From UBA6522 sp965262365 (GTDB taxonomy: Bacteria > Pseudomonadota > Gammaproteobacteria > Steroidobacterales > Rariloculaceae), in NCBI GenBank assembly GCA_965262365.1, contig OZ253541.1:2170001-2234000 (forward strand): 64,000 nt of DNA, given 5' to 3'. The position numbers and the translations under genes are program-made. Below are positions 41,779-50,472 of this stretch, piece after piece; positions within the stretch are counted from its first letter, which is position 1; each line of letters begins with the position of its first letter. The notes under the pieces were generated by a model, which was given only the letters and a program-made list of their open reading frames with translations, was not told where the DNA came from and did not search any database.

Positions 41779-43353
41779 ATGACGAAGAAGCCAAACGTGA
41801 GGATCCTGGTGGCGGCGACGCTGTCGTACATCGTCGCCGGGGTCGCGTCGGCGCAGACCCTTCCCCGCGCCCAGGATGGACGGCCGGACCTGCAGGGCAT
41901 CTGGATGGCGGTGAACCGCGCCGCATACAATCTCGAGGATCACCTGGCCCGCCACGATATGCCTGCCGGGCGCAGCGTCGTCGATGGGGGCGAGATTCCC
42001 TATCAATCCTGGGCGGCGGAGCAGAGGCAGGTCAACTTCGGGAATCGCGCAACCGCGGATCCACTCGCCAACTGCTTCCTGCCTGGCGTGCCCCGGGTCA
42101 TGGCTCTGGAGTTCCCCTTCCAAATTTTTCAATCCGACGCGCACGTGGCGATCACCTTCGAATGGCAGCAGGTCTATCGGCTGATCTACATCGATAACGA
42201 GCCGCCTCTGTATGCCGGGGTGGAGGCCTGGATGGGCAACTCCAGGGGACGCTGGGAAGACGACGTGCTGGTCGTGGAGGTCACCGACCAGAATGATCGC
42301 ACCTGGCTGGACGCCGCGGGGAACTTCCACAGCAACGCCATACACGTCACCGAGCGCTACCGCCTGCTCGATGCGGACACCATCGAGTACGAGGCCACCA
42401 TCGAGGATCCGCAGGTGTTCTCGCGGCCATGGACCCTGCGACTGCTGCTGAAGCGGCAATCGCACATGAACCGGATTCTGGAGTACCAGTGCCAGGCGGA
42501 GAAGGAAGAAGCCAACGGAGAATTCGAGCGTGACGAGCGCACCTGGTACCCTGCGCCGATCCCGGCAGACAACGATCCATTCGATGCCGGCGCCGGCGCG
42601 AATCTTTCGCTGCCGACAGTGCCGCCGGACATTCCCCGGCGGGCTGACGGCAAACCTGACATCACCGGCTATTTCCTGGCCGACGCCGGCGGTGCCAACT
42701 ACGGGCTCGAGCAGCACGAGCGCGACTTCCTGATGCCGGCCAGCCGCGGCCAGGTGATCGATCCCGCGGACGGCCGGCTACCCTATCAGTCCTGGGCCCG
42801 CGCAGAGCGAATCGACCGCGTGCTCCCTCATCGGGGCTACGACGATCCCACGGCGCACTGTTTCGTCGCAGGCGTGCCGCGGTCCCACTACGTGCCCGCG
42901 CCGTTCTATGTGCTCCAGCCCGAGGGCTACATTGTCGTGCTGCACGAACGCATGTCCTGGCGTCACATCTTCCTCGACGGCCGCGACTTTCTGCCAGACC
43001 GGATACGCCTGTGGCAGGGGCATTCCGTGGGGCGGTGGGACGGGGACACCCTGGTGGTGGAGTCCAGAAACTTCAACGGCAAGTCCTGGTTGAACGAGGC
43101 CGGCGATGTGGTGAGCCACGCCCAGACGGTGGTGGAAACGTTCACACCGGTCAGCCCCGACCAGGTGATGTACCGTGCCACGGTGGCGGACCCCATTGCC
43201 TACACGCGACCCTGGACCATCGAGATGCCCTTCGATCGCTCCGGCGATGAACTCCTGGAGGTCGCCTGTCTCGAAGACAATGGCGACCTGCAGCACTTGA
43301 AAGATGTCCGCGATGCATACCGCGCGGACCAGAGTCAGGGAGACCGACCATGA
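41779..43353 (+). CDS. Tandem WEGD-domain protein (two copies), exported
   Basis: 524 residues from ATG 41779, with signal peptide VRILVAATLSYIVAGVASAQ. First copy: DGRPDLQGIWMAVN, CFLPGVPRVMALEFPFQI, SRGRWEDDVLVVEV, VTERYRLLD, FSRPWTL, EYQCQAEKEE. Second copy from about residue 285: DGKPDITGYFLADAG, CFVAGVPRSHYVPAPFYV, HSVGRWDGDTLVVESRNF, VETFTPVS, YTRPWTIEMPF and EVACLEDNGD. The internal duplication is nearly twice the length of the single-domain proteins. The stop overlaps the start of the DUF6152 gene at 43350 by four bases, so the two are translationally coupled. Confidence 0.84.
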   Translation: MTKKPNVRILVAATLSYIVAGVASAQTLPRAQDGRPDLQGIWMAVNRAAYNLEDHLARHDMPAGRSVVDGGEIPYQSWAAEQRQVNFGNRATADPLANCFLPGVPRVMALEFPFQIFQSDAHVAITFEWQQVYRLIYIDNEPPLYAGVEAWMGNSRGRWEDDVLVVEVTDQNDRTWLDAAGNFHSNAIHVTERYRLLDADTIEYEATIEDPQVFSRPWTLRLLLKRQSHMNRILEYQCQAEKEEANGEFERDERTWYPAPIPADNDPFDAGAGANLSLPTVPPDIPRRADGKPDITGYFLADAGGANYGLEQHERDFLMPASRGQVIDPADGRLPYQSWARAERIDRVLPHRGYDDPTAHCFVAGVPRSHYVPAPFYVLQPEGYIVVLHERMSWRHIFLDGRDFLPDRIRLWQGHSVGRWDGDTLVVESRNFNGKSWLNEAGDVVSHAQTVVETFTPVSPDQVMYRATVADPIAYTRPWTIEMPFDRSGDELLEVACLEDNGDLQHLKDVRDAYRADQSQGDRP

Positions 43354-43751
43354 CCCGATCACTGTGCACTGCATTAACCGTCAGTCTTGGCTTGACCCTG
43401 GGGATGAGCAGCACCCTGGCACACCACTCGTTCTCCGCCGAGTTCGATATCGACAGGCCTGTGCGGCTGGTAGGCAAAGTGACCGAAATGAAGTGGGCCA
43501 ATCCCCACGCCTGGATCTATCTGGACGTGGAGGATGAGGCCGGCAACGTGATCAATTGGGCGTTGGAGACCCGTGCCGCGAATCGACTGATCCGCAGCGG
43601 TTGGCGTCCCGGGGATCTGGTCGTCGGCACCGTCCTTCGCGTAACGGGCTACCAGGCAAGAAACGGCACGCCCACGGCAAACATCAGCAATGCGACCCTC
43701 GCAGACGGACGCACGCTGTTCGAGGGCTCGCCGGAGCCGGAGGTGCCGTAA
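43350..43751 (+). CDS. Standalone DUF6152 protein, exported
   Basis: 133 residues. Signal peptide MTRSLCTALTVSLGLTLGMS ending TLA before HHSFSAEFD. Core: MKWANPHAWIYLDVED, LIRSGWRPGDLVVGTVLRVT, GYQARNGTPTANISNATL. ATGA overlap with the tandem WEGD gene upstream; 77 bp later comes the Tat amidohydrolase gene. This three-gene run is the clearest sign that DUF6152 and WEGD proteins work together, perhaps with the amidohydrolase. Confidence 0.87.
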   Translation: MTRSLCTALTVSLGLTLGMSSTLAHHSFSAEFDIDRPVRLVGKVTEMKWANPHAWIYLDVEDEAGNVINWALETRAANRLIRSGWRPGDLVVGTVLRVTGYQARNGTPTANISNATLADGRTLFEGSPEPEVP

Positions 43752-43828
43752 TTCCGGCAGCCCATGCTCAGGAAACCGACCGCGGGGGACCGGACAATTG
43801 CCAAGTGAAGAAACCGAGGAACAGGACC

Positions 43829-44905
43829 ATGACAAGCCGAAGAGAATTCCTGAGAGGTGTCGGAGGCGCAGCAGGGGGTGCGTTCCTGGCCGGGTACGGA
43901 TTGGGAGCCGAAGCCCAGTCCGCACGTAGAGAGATCACCTTGAACGGCCGGCGCATCACGACCGTGGACATTCACGCGCACTGCATATTCCCGGAGGTCC
44001 GGGATGTCATTGCGGGGAGCCCGCTGGACGGCAGAGCGTTTCCCGAGTTCCAGATGCTGGGGCCGGATCGCCTGGAGCAGATGAACAGTCGCGGCATCGA
44101 CTATCAGGCCCTGAGCATGACCATCCAGGGGCACTGGTGGTATGCGGCCGATCGTTCGCTTGCGGCTCGTATCGTGCGAGCGTCCGACGACGCACTCGCC
44201 GTGTGGGTGGAGCAGCATCCGGACCGGTTTGTGGCGTTGTCATCGGTCGCCCTGCCGTATCCCGACCTCGCGGCGGAGCAGCTCGAGTACGCCGTCACCG
44301 AACTCGGGGCTCGCGGTGCATCCATAGGCGGACAGGTCAACGGCGAATACCCCTCATCGGAGCGCTTCGATCCGTTTTGGGCCAAGGCCGTGGAACTCGA
44401 CGTCCCCGTCTTCATGCATCCGGCGCTCGGTGCGCCCAACATCGTGGTAGAAAACGCGCTCGCAGGCCGCGGCGGCCTTGAGAACGTGGTTGGAGGCCCT
44501 TTGGAGTCGACACTGTTCCTTACCCATATGATGTTCGATGGCACGCTCGATCGATTCCCGACTCTCAAAATTGTCGGGGCGCACGGCGGCGGTTATCTCC
44601 CCTCCTATCTGGGGCGAACGGAAGTTGCCTGCGACCGCTTCGAGGACGCGAATTGCCTCAACACCAAGATGCCGAGCGAGTACCTGCGCGACCAGATTCT
44701 TGTCGACTCAATGATTTTCTCCGAAGAGGGACTGCGGCACCTGGTCGCGGAGATGGGAGCCAGTCAGGTGGTCTACGGGACGGACATGCCCTTCCCCTGG
44801 CCGGAGACACTGGGTCTGATTCTGGATTCTCCCTCGCTTGACGATGCCCAGAAAGAAGCTATCGCCGGGGGGAACCTGATCCGCCTGTTGCGAATCGACG
44901 TATGA
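43829..44905 (+). CDS. Tat-exported amidohydrolase family 2 (ACMSD-like)
   Basis: 358 residues from ATG 43829. Twin-arginine signal TSRREFLRGVGGAAGGAFLA. Then TTVDIHAHCIFPEV with the HxH metal motif, VFMHPALGAPN, VGAHGGGYLPSYLGR and YGTDMPFPWPE carrying the late catalytic Asp, as in amidohydrolase-2/ACMSD-like decarboxylases and hydrolases. Folding with its metal before export would explain the Tat route. Length is normal. Third gene of the WEGD-DUF6152 run. A shortened copy of this gene lies at 57657. Confidence 0.87.
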   Translation: MTSRREFLRGVGGAAGGAFLAGYGLGAEAQSARREITLNGRRITTVDIHAHCIFPEVRDVIAGSPLDGRAFPEFQMLGPDRLEQMNSRGIDYQALSMTIQGHWWYAADRSLAARIVRASDDALAVWVEQHPDRFVALSSVALPYPDLAAEQLEYAVTELGARGASIGGQVNGEYPSSERFDPFWAKAVELDVPVFMHPALGAPNIVVENALAGRGGLENVVGGPLESTLFLTHMMFDGTLDRFPTLKIVGAHGGGYLPSYLGRTEVACDRFEDANCLNTKMPSEYLRDQILVDSMIFSEEGLRHLVAEMGASQVVYGTDMPFPWPETLGLILDSPSLDDAQKEAIAGGNLIRLLRIDV

Positions 44906-44934
44906 GACGGCGGCGATCGGCTGATTGCCGGAGG

Positions 44935-45357
44935 CTACTGAGCTTCCACCGGCGTGATTTCGACGGTGGAGTCGTGCATCCAGCCGCTGTCCTCGTCGCC
45001 GATGGTGATGATCTGGCCATCGTTCATGAACGAGTGCCTTCCCTCGTACCACCGCATGACGATCCCGGTCTCTCTGAGCTCCGGTGAAAGCTGCACCTCA
45101 ACCCATTCGCCGCGCCGGCCGATGACGGGCAGCACGGTGCCCTCCGGCACCAGTACCAGGGGTACGGCGCCCGAGCTCGGCCGCGCGTGCACGTTCGCAT
45201 AGCTCGTCGGGACCCTGGCCTGTTCGGTAACTTCCGACTCCTGCCCAATAGCCCCGGTGCCGAGCGTCAGGAGCGCGGCTGCCGCGGCCAACGCGCCCAC
45301 AGCCGAGCGCGCCGGTTTCACACGCCTGGCGATTCGATAGATTGCCTTCGTATTCAT
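44935..45357 (-). CDS. Exported SH3-like domain protein
   Basis: 140 residues from ATG 45357. A signal-like leader (ARSAVGALAAAAALLTLGTG) is followed by an SH3_3-type fold: ANVHARPSSGAVPLVLVPEG, TVLPVIGRRGEWVEVQLSPE, and MRWYEGRHSFMNDGQIITIG. Bacterial SH3-like domains often bind peptidoglycan, but no enzymatic domain is attached. It converges on the amidohydrolase gene with 29 bp between stops. The 145 bp to the next gene hold nothing clear. Confidence 0.65.
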   Translation of the reverse strand: MNTKAIYRIARRVKPARSAVGALAAAAALLTLGTGAIGQESEVTEQARVPTSYANVHARPSSGAVPLVLVPEGTVLPVIGRRGEWVEVQLSPELRETGIVMRWYEGRHSFMNDGQIITIGDEDSGWMHDSTVEITPVEAQ

Positions 45358-45538
45358 GAGGAACAGTGAATAACGGATGACGCGGTCTGTCAAGCCGCTC
45401 GGCGGCCCGTCAGCGGAGCGCTAATTGACAGTCGAACACGGAAGTAGCAATCTGGTTCCATCCGATAACCGGGTATAGCCACCAACCCCCTCGGGCGGGC
45501 GGTCCTGCCGGTCTGATCCCATCTCATGGAGCGGGACG

Positions 45539-46816
45539 ATGCACGTATTACATTTGCAACCCATGGGCTTTGTGGCGGCGGGCTTGCTCGCCATCGGCGG
45601 CTGCAGCCCCCCGGAGTCAGGCTCGGAAACTTCGCAGACGGACTCGGGTGCGGTAGCGACGGACTCGGGTGCGACGGAGACGGAGTCGGATGCGGCGCAG
45701 GCCGTGCAGAGCGTGGACATGGGCGACTACGAGGTTGTCCTGGATTGGCCCAAGCCCCTGCCTGATGATGACCTGTCGCACGACGGATGGACCTGGGGAT
45801 CCGGCGCCGGCGTCCTGGTGGAGAGCACGGACAAGGTCTGGGTCGCGCAACGCGGTGAAATCCAACTGCCGCCCGGCGCCGAACCGTGGATCTGCCCCTG
45901 CCTGCTGGAGCCGCGCCGGACCAACACCGGCAGAAGGGCTTACTCCGACAACGACTACCCCTATGAGATGCGGCGGCATCACCTGGTGTTCGCCGTGGAC
46001 CGCGACGGCTACGCCATCGAGGAGTGGCTGCAGCACGACGAGTACCTGGCGCCGCCGCGGGGCTCGGGGCTCGGAGAGGTGGGTCGCGGCCCGCACAAGC
46101 TGTTGATGAACCCATACGACCCGGACAAGCACATCTGGATCGTGGACGACGACATGCACGAGATCAACGTTTTCACCAACGACGGCCAGTTGGTGAGAAC
46201 CTTTGGCGAACGAGGCGTTCCCGGACGCGGCCCCAACTACTTCAACCGCCCGACCGACATCGCGTGGCTTCCCGACGGTACGTTTTTCGTCGCCGACGGT
46301 TACGCCGGCACGCGCGTGGCCAAGTTCGACCCCGACGGCAATTTCGTTCTGGATTGGGGACGCCCGCCCGCCGACCCGGCCAATCCCGGCCCGTACGAAT
46401 TCTGGTCGGTGCACAGCATCGGCGTCAGCAACGACCGGCGTATCTTCGTCACCGACCGCGAGCACAGCCGGATGCAGGTCTTCGACGAAGACGGCAACTT
46501 CCTGGAAATGTGGCCCACGGGTCACAACTCGCAGGTCCTCGCCCACATCGTCACCGTGGATGATTTCGTGTGGGTGGCCGATTGGACGACCGGGCGACTC
46601 GTCAAGTACGACCTCGACGGTCGCTACATCCTGGACATCGGCGAACTCGGAGCGCTGCCCGGCCAGTTCGATGGCGCGCACCAGATCGATGTCGACCAGG
46701 AGGGGAACCTGTACATCACCGAGGTCGCAAACGACCGCTCGCAGAAGTTCCGTCCCAAGCCCGACGCGGACCCGGCCAGGCTGATCCGCCCCATGGTCGG
46801 GCGCGAGACACAGTAG
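45539..46816 (+). CDS. NHL-type six-bladed beta-propeller lipoprotein
   Basis: 425 residues. Lipoprotein signal with lipobox LAIGGC, then a Ser/Asp/Thr-rich linker (about 25-58) and a propeller with NHL-like repeats: KHIWIVDDDMHEINVFTNDG, FNRPTDIAWLPDGTFFVADG, RIFVTDREHSRMQVFDEDGN, and NLYITEVANDRSQKF. The set resembles peptidyl-alpha-hydroxyglycine lyase-like propellers, with several His and Asp that could bind a metal. It probably sits at the outer membrane facing the periplasm. A related propeller is partly visible at 63339. Confidence 0.82.
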   Translation: MHVLHLQPMGFVAAGLLAIGGCSPPESGSETSQTDSGAVATDSGATETESDAAQAVQSVDMGDYEVVLDWPKPLPDDDLSHDGWTWGSGAGVLVESTDKVWVAQRGEIQLPPGAEPWICPCLLEPRRTNTGRRAYSDNDYPYEMRRHHLVFAVDRDGYAIEEWLQHDEYLAPPRGSGLGEVGRGPHKLLMNPYDPDKHIWIVDDDMHEINVFTNDGQLVRTFGERGVPGRGPNYFNRPTDIAWLPDGTFFVADGYAGTRVAKFDPDGNFVLDWGRPPADPANPGPYEFWSVHSIGVSNDRRIFVTDREHSRMQVFDEDGNFLEMWPTGHNSQVLAHIVTVDDFVWVADWTTGRLVKYDLDGRYILDIGELGALPGQFDGAHQIDVDQEGNLYITEVANDRSQKFRPKPDADPARLIRPMVGRETQ

Positions 46817-46869
46817 CGGCGCCCGGCTGATCGATCGCCGGGATATCGGCCCGCCGTTCTCGCCCCTTG

Positions 46870-47361
46870 CTACTCCCCAGCCAGCGCCTGACCCTGCAAC
46901 GACTCCGGCGGATACTCGGAGAGCTCAATCCTGACGCCCTGCGGATCGAAAATATCCGACAGCAGCGCATTCGTGCGCCCGGAGCGTATGTCGGTGGGGC
47001 TTACACCGCGGCCTTCGTACATTGCCTTGACCGCTTCCACGTCCGCCACTTGAACACCGAAGTGGCTGAGTCCCGCCGGTGTATTCTCGCTAGCCCTGCC
47101 GAGTTCGACGAACGTATTCTCGCTCACGCGCAGATAGGCAAGTCCGACCTCACCTTCGGCGTTGCTTAGGCTGAACGCCTCCTCGTAACCCATCGTCTCC
47201 GTGTAAAAGGCAAGGGACTCGTCCATATCGTTCACGGCGATGCCGACATGGTTGAGCATGATCACACCGGGGTTGTCGTTCTGACCCCCACTCTGGGCGA
47301 TCGCCGCCTGGATCAATAGTCCAACCAGGATTCCGCTGACAAACAGGTAAGTGCCACGCAT
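46870..47361 (-). CDS. Exported VOC/glyoxalase-fold protein
   Basis: 163 residues; GGAGG precedes the ATG. Signal peptide MRGTYLFVSGILVGLLIQAA, then one VOC module: LNHVGIAVNDMDESLAFYTE, GLAYLRVSENTFVELG, GLSHFGVQVADVEAVKAMYE, and DIFDPQGVRIELSEYP. H in NHVGI, E in FVELG, H in SHFG and E in RIELS occupy the usual metal positions. VOC proteins are normally cytoplasmic, so export is unusual. Last gene of a five-gene minus-strand operon whose third member also contains VOC domains. Confidence 0.83.
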   Translation of the reverse strand: MRGTYLFVSGILVGLLIQAAIAQSGGQNDNPGVIMLNHVGIAVNDMDESLAFYTETMGYEEAFSLSNAEGEVGLAYLRVSENTFVELGRASENTPAGLSHFGVQVADVEAVKAMYEGRGVSPTDIRSGRTNALLSDIFDPQGVRIELSEYPPESLQGQALAGE

Positions 47362-47418
47362 GGTTAATTCCTCCGAGTTGCGCAGTGATATCCGTAACTT
47401 CCCAAAAGGCTGGCCCGT

Positions 47419-47841
47419 TCAATCCTCACGATCGCGGTCCTCGGGCGCGGCACCGCGGCCCGGGGATCCCGCAAACAAGCGGCTCCCGTCGGGGAGCGTG
47501 ACGTCGCGCCCGTTCGCGCGGTTCGAACCGTCCCGGGCCTGGTATCCCACGATCAACACTTCTGTGCCGGGCGCGATCGAGTCCCTGCTCCAGCCGCGCC
47601 GCACCAGCACGCCGGCAGGACCAGCCTCGATCATCCAGCTCTGCACGGTGCCGTCCTCCTGGGGGACATCGAGATGCATCCAGGAATGCGGACTGATCCA
47701 TTCCATCCGGGTAATGGTCCCGCGGAGCTCGACAGGTTTCGTCGCATCGAACTCCGCCGAGAATGCATGGTGCGCCGCAGCCGGCGCGGCGGCCAGGAGC
47801 AGGCCGAGCGCAAGCCCTAGTACTGGCAGAGTCGTTCGCAT
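47419..47841 (-). CDS. Standalone DUF6152 protein, exported
   Basis: 140 residues; AAGGAGAAA precedes the ATG. Signal peptide MRTTLPVLGLALGLLLAAAP ending AAA before HHAFSAEFD. Core: MEWISPHSWMHLDVPQ (here SPH in place of NPH), VRRGWSRDSIAPGTEVLIVG, YQARDGSNRANGRDVTLPDG. Ten bases downstream of the VOC-WEGD gene and 57 bp upstream of the VOC gene. Closest in wording to the protein at 38957. Confidence 0.86.
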   Translation of the reverse strand: MRTTLPVLGLALGLLLAAAPAAAHHAFSAEFDATKPVELRGTITRMEWISPHSWMHLDVPQEDGTVQSWMIEAGPAGVLVRRGWSRDSIAPGTEVLIVGYQARDGSNRANGRDVTLPDGSRLFAGSPGRGAAPEDRDRED

Positions 47842-47851
47842 CAGTTTCTCC

Positions 47852-49594
47852 TTATTGTTGTGCGGCCTGCTCGCGCTCGTCCGCGCGTGCGCCGCTCAGG
47901 ATGTTCGTCATGCCGTAGTTGCCTTCATGGCACGCGTATTCGACGATCTCGTATTGATCGTCGTCCCTGCCGAACGTGAACATCGCCGTCCAGGGTGCCG
48001 ACCAGATCGTGGGATCGTCGACCGTGAACTCGTACTCCAGCGCGTCCGGCCCTGTCCGCGTATAGCGTTCGATCAGCGTCATGTATCGGCCCGATCCGCG
48101 GTACGAGGACCTGCCGTTGAAGTTCGTGACCTCGACCACGAGCGTGTCGCCTTCCCACCTGCCGCGCGAATCGCCAAGCCATTGCGTCAGGTTCGGTCCG
48201 ACATGCGACCGGCCATCGGTCGGAATGACACGGGTTTCGTGGATCATCTCCTTCTGGATCGCGACGAACCCGGGACTCTGTACGATCTGCAGTCCGTTGT
48301 TGTAGACGCCCGGAATCATCATCCCGGGCAACCCCCGTGTGATGCAACGTACCCATGAGCTCAGATCCTCGGGCCCGGCCGGCGGGCCGGTCTCGGCGCT
48401 CGCCGAAGAGGCGATCAGCGTCTCGCCCTCGGGCGTCATCGGCGGAAGCCGGCCGTCGGGCGGATCGATGACCATCGCGACCTGCGTGGAAGGGGCATCC
48501 TTCGCATAGCCAAGCGTCGTGTCGCGCCACTCGCGTTCGTAGCCCCAAATGCTGCGCAGCGTGCCCCGTTCGCGGCGCGCCGCGGCCTCCTCGGCCGTCA
48601 GCGACGCCATTTCCGCGGCGTCGAGCGGGCGCTCGAGCGGAATGCCGTGCGCGGCATCGCCGGTCCAGATGCCCTGGAAATCGGGGGCGCCCCACGGCGT
48701 TCGCGGCACCGGGTAGGGCTCGCGCACCTCGGGCGCCGCGGCCGCCAGGATCTGCTCCTCGACGACGCCGGCCCAGCCGGTCTCGACCACGGCGACCCGG
48801 ACGTTGTCGGGACCCGCGAGGAACGCTCTTCTGGCGTTGCTGCGGCTGTTGTCGGGAACGGCCGGTGCCTCCTCGAATACGACACGCTGTTCGCGCATGT
48901 CGGCCGCGGCCGTGTCGAAGTCCGCGACCACGAAGCCGAGATGGTCGAGCGTGCGCCCCTCGGTCGGCGCGGGCTCGCCTTCCTCGTGTTGCGATACGAG
49001 CAACCAGACATTGTCGAACTGCAGGCCGGCAAGCTGTCCCTTGAGGAGCGCCGGCACGCCGCCGAGCGCGTCCTGATACCAGGCGAGTGTCGCCGCCGGG
49101 TCAGCCGAGCTCAGGTGAATATGGTGAAATCCGGGATGGTCGGGATCCTCGGCGAGTTCGATCCGCGTCCCCCATGGGTCGAATATGAATCCGAGCTTGA
49201 ACAGGCCCGGGACATCGCGAAACGTCGAGCCGTCCTCGAACCTCTGCAGCCGGACCCCCGCGCCGCGGACACCGACGGCCTCGAGCTCGGCCATCTTGGC
49301 CTCGAGATCCGGAAACGAGAAACCGATGTGGTTCACGCCCGTGCCCGGAGTTCCGCCCAACGTCGATGCAACGCCGAACACGATTTCAACGCCGTGACAA
49401 TCCGCCGCGTCGGCTTGCTCCACGCTCGGCTCGCACTCCATGTGCTCCGCGTACCACTTCACGGCCTCGATCGGGCTCGGCACCGCGAGCTGCACATAGT
49501 CGAGCCCGGCACCCGCCGCGATGCCGGGAGTCAACACCAGGAGCGCCGCGGCGCTTTTGCCACGGGCTGCCAGAGCGGCAACGTCAACATTCAT
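47852..49594 (-). CDS. VOC-VOC-WEGD fusion protein, exported
   Basis: 580 residues from ATG 49594, preceded by a perfect AGGAGG; the longer frame to 49711 would include that ribosome site as codons. Leader AALAARGKSAAALLVLTPGI ends AAGA. First VOC module: LDYVQLAVPSPIEAVKWYAE to FDPWGTRIELAED; second: FHHIHLSSADPAATLAWYQD to the VAVVETGW strand. From about residue 300 a WEGD domain: RTPWGAPDFQGIWTGDAA, CITRGLPGMMIPGVYNNG, SRGRWEGDTLVVEVTNF, LIERYTRTG, EYACHEGNYGMTN. The fusion ties the unknown WEGD domain to VOC metalloenzyme folds. Confidence 0.85.
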   Translation of the reverse strand: MNVDVAALAARGKSAAALLVLTPGIAAGAGLDYVQLAVPSPIEAVKWYAEHMECEPSVEQADAADCHGVEIVFGVASTLGGTPGTGVNHIGFSFPDLEAKMAELEAVGVRGAGVRLQRFEDGSTFRDVPGLFKLGFIFDPWGTRIELAEDPDHPGFHHIHLSSADPAATLAWYQDALGGVPALLKGQLAGLQFDNVWLLVSQHEEGEPAPTEGRTLDHLGFVVADFDTAAADMREQRVVFEEAPAVPDNSRSNARRAFLAGPDNVRVAVVETGWAGVVEEQILAAAAPEVREPYPVPRTPWGAPDFQGIWTGDAAHGIPLERPLDAAEMASLTAEEAAARRERGTLRSIWGYEREWRDTTLGYAKDAPSTQVAMVIDPPDGRLPPMTPEGETLIASSASAETGPPAGPEDLSSWVRCITRGLPGMMIPGVYNNGLQIVQSPGFVAIQKEMIHETRVIPTDGRSHVGPNLTQWLGDSRGRWEGDTLVVEVTNFNGRSSYRGSGRYMTLIERYTRTGPDALEYEFTVDDPTIWSAPWTAMFTFGRDDDQYEIVEYACHEGNYGMTNILSGARADEREQAAQQ

Positions 49595-49622
49595 TTTGAG
49601 ATACCTCCTCATACGGGCTGGC

Positions 49623-50456
49623 TCACTGCGCCGGTTGCCTCCGCAGGTGGTCATACAGGATCCCCTCGGAAAACTCCACGCACTTGAACTCGAGCACTTG
49701 AGCGTGCTCATCGAGACGCCGGTAGAGCGGCATGCGCATCGTCCACGGGCGTGTAAAGACGTTCGGGTCTTCGATCGTCGCCTCGTACATCAGCGCGTCG
49801 GGACTGAGCGGACTGTAGCGCTCGGTCACGCGAAGCGCGTCGCTTGCGAAGTTGCCGGCGCGGTCGAACCAGGCCTGGCCGTTGAACCCGGCCACTTCGA
49901 CCACGAGCGTATCGCCCTCCCACCGTCCGTGCGAACGGCCCATCCAGCTATCGATCGGCGCGGGCTCGGGATTCTCCTTGTCCATGTGGATGGTCCGGTT
50001 CGCGTCGGCGAATCCGTAGACGATCATGATCTTGCCGGTGCCCTGGATGATCTGAAACGGGTACGGCAGATAAGTCGCGCGCGGCACGCCCGGCATGTAG
50101 CACCTGACTTCGGGGTCGTCAGTGTAGCGGCTCTCGAAATTCCTCTGCTTTTGCTCGAGCGCCCACGGCTGGTACGGGATCTCGTTGCCGAGCACGATGC
50201 CCTGTCCCGGCGGCACGGCACCGATCGCACCAAGCTCGGTGGGCCCCGCACTGGCAGGATGATCCTGGATATCCCAATGTGCCGTGCCGATCGACTGCCA
50301 CACCCCGTTGAGGTCGGGATGGCCGTCCCAGGCCCGTGGAAACTCGCGATCAGCCGGCTGCGCCGCGGCATGCCCAGCCGCGAACAGCGCGACCAGCAGC
50401 GCTGCGGTGACCGTCAGTGTCTTGACCGGTTTCAAGTGTTTAACGGAGCCTGTCAT
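49623..50456 (-). CDS. Exported WEGD-domain protein
   Basis: 277 residues from ATG 50456; signal region TLTVTAALLVALFAAGHAAA. Then DGHPDLNGVWQSIGTAHW, GNEIPYQPWALEQKQRNFES, CYMPGVPRATYLPYPFQI, SHGRWEGDTLVVEVAGF, VTERYSPLS, FTRPWTMRMPLYRR and EFKCVEFSEG. Very close in layout to the protein at 39396, so the two are probably recent paralogues. It lies 16 bp after the metallo-beta-lactamase-fold gene and 28 bp before the VOC-WEGD gene. Confidence 0.84.
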   Translation of the reverse strand: MTGSVKHLKPVKTLTVTAALLVALFAAGHAAAQPADREFPRAWDGHPDLNGVWQSIGTAHWDIQDHPASAGPTELGAIGAVPPGQGIVLGNEIPYQPWALEQKQRNFESRYTDDPEVRCYMPGVPRATYLPYPFQIIQGTGKIMIVYGFADANRTIHMDKENPEPAPIDSWMGRSHGRWEGDTLVVEVAGFNGQAWFDRAGNFASDALRVTERYSPLSPDALMYEATIEDPNVFTRPWTMRMPLYRRLDEHAQVLEFKCVEFSEGILYDHLRRQPAQ

Positions 50457-50472
50457 CGAGGATTCACTGCGC

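Noticed and set aside
46822..46842. CCCGGC/GCCGGG hairpin between convergent genes as a terminator
   Set aside because: Six-bp stem with a nine-base loop and no T-run on either strand; too common in GC-rich DNA.
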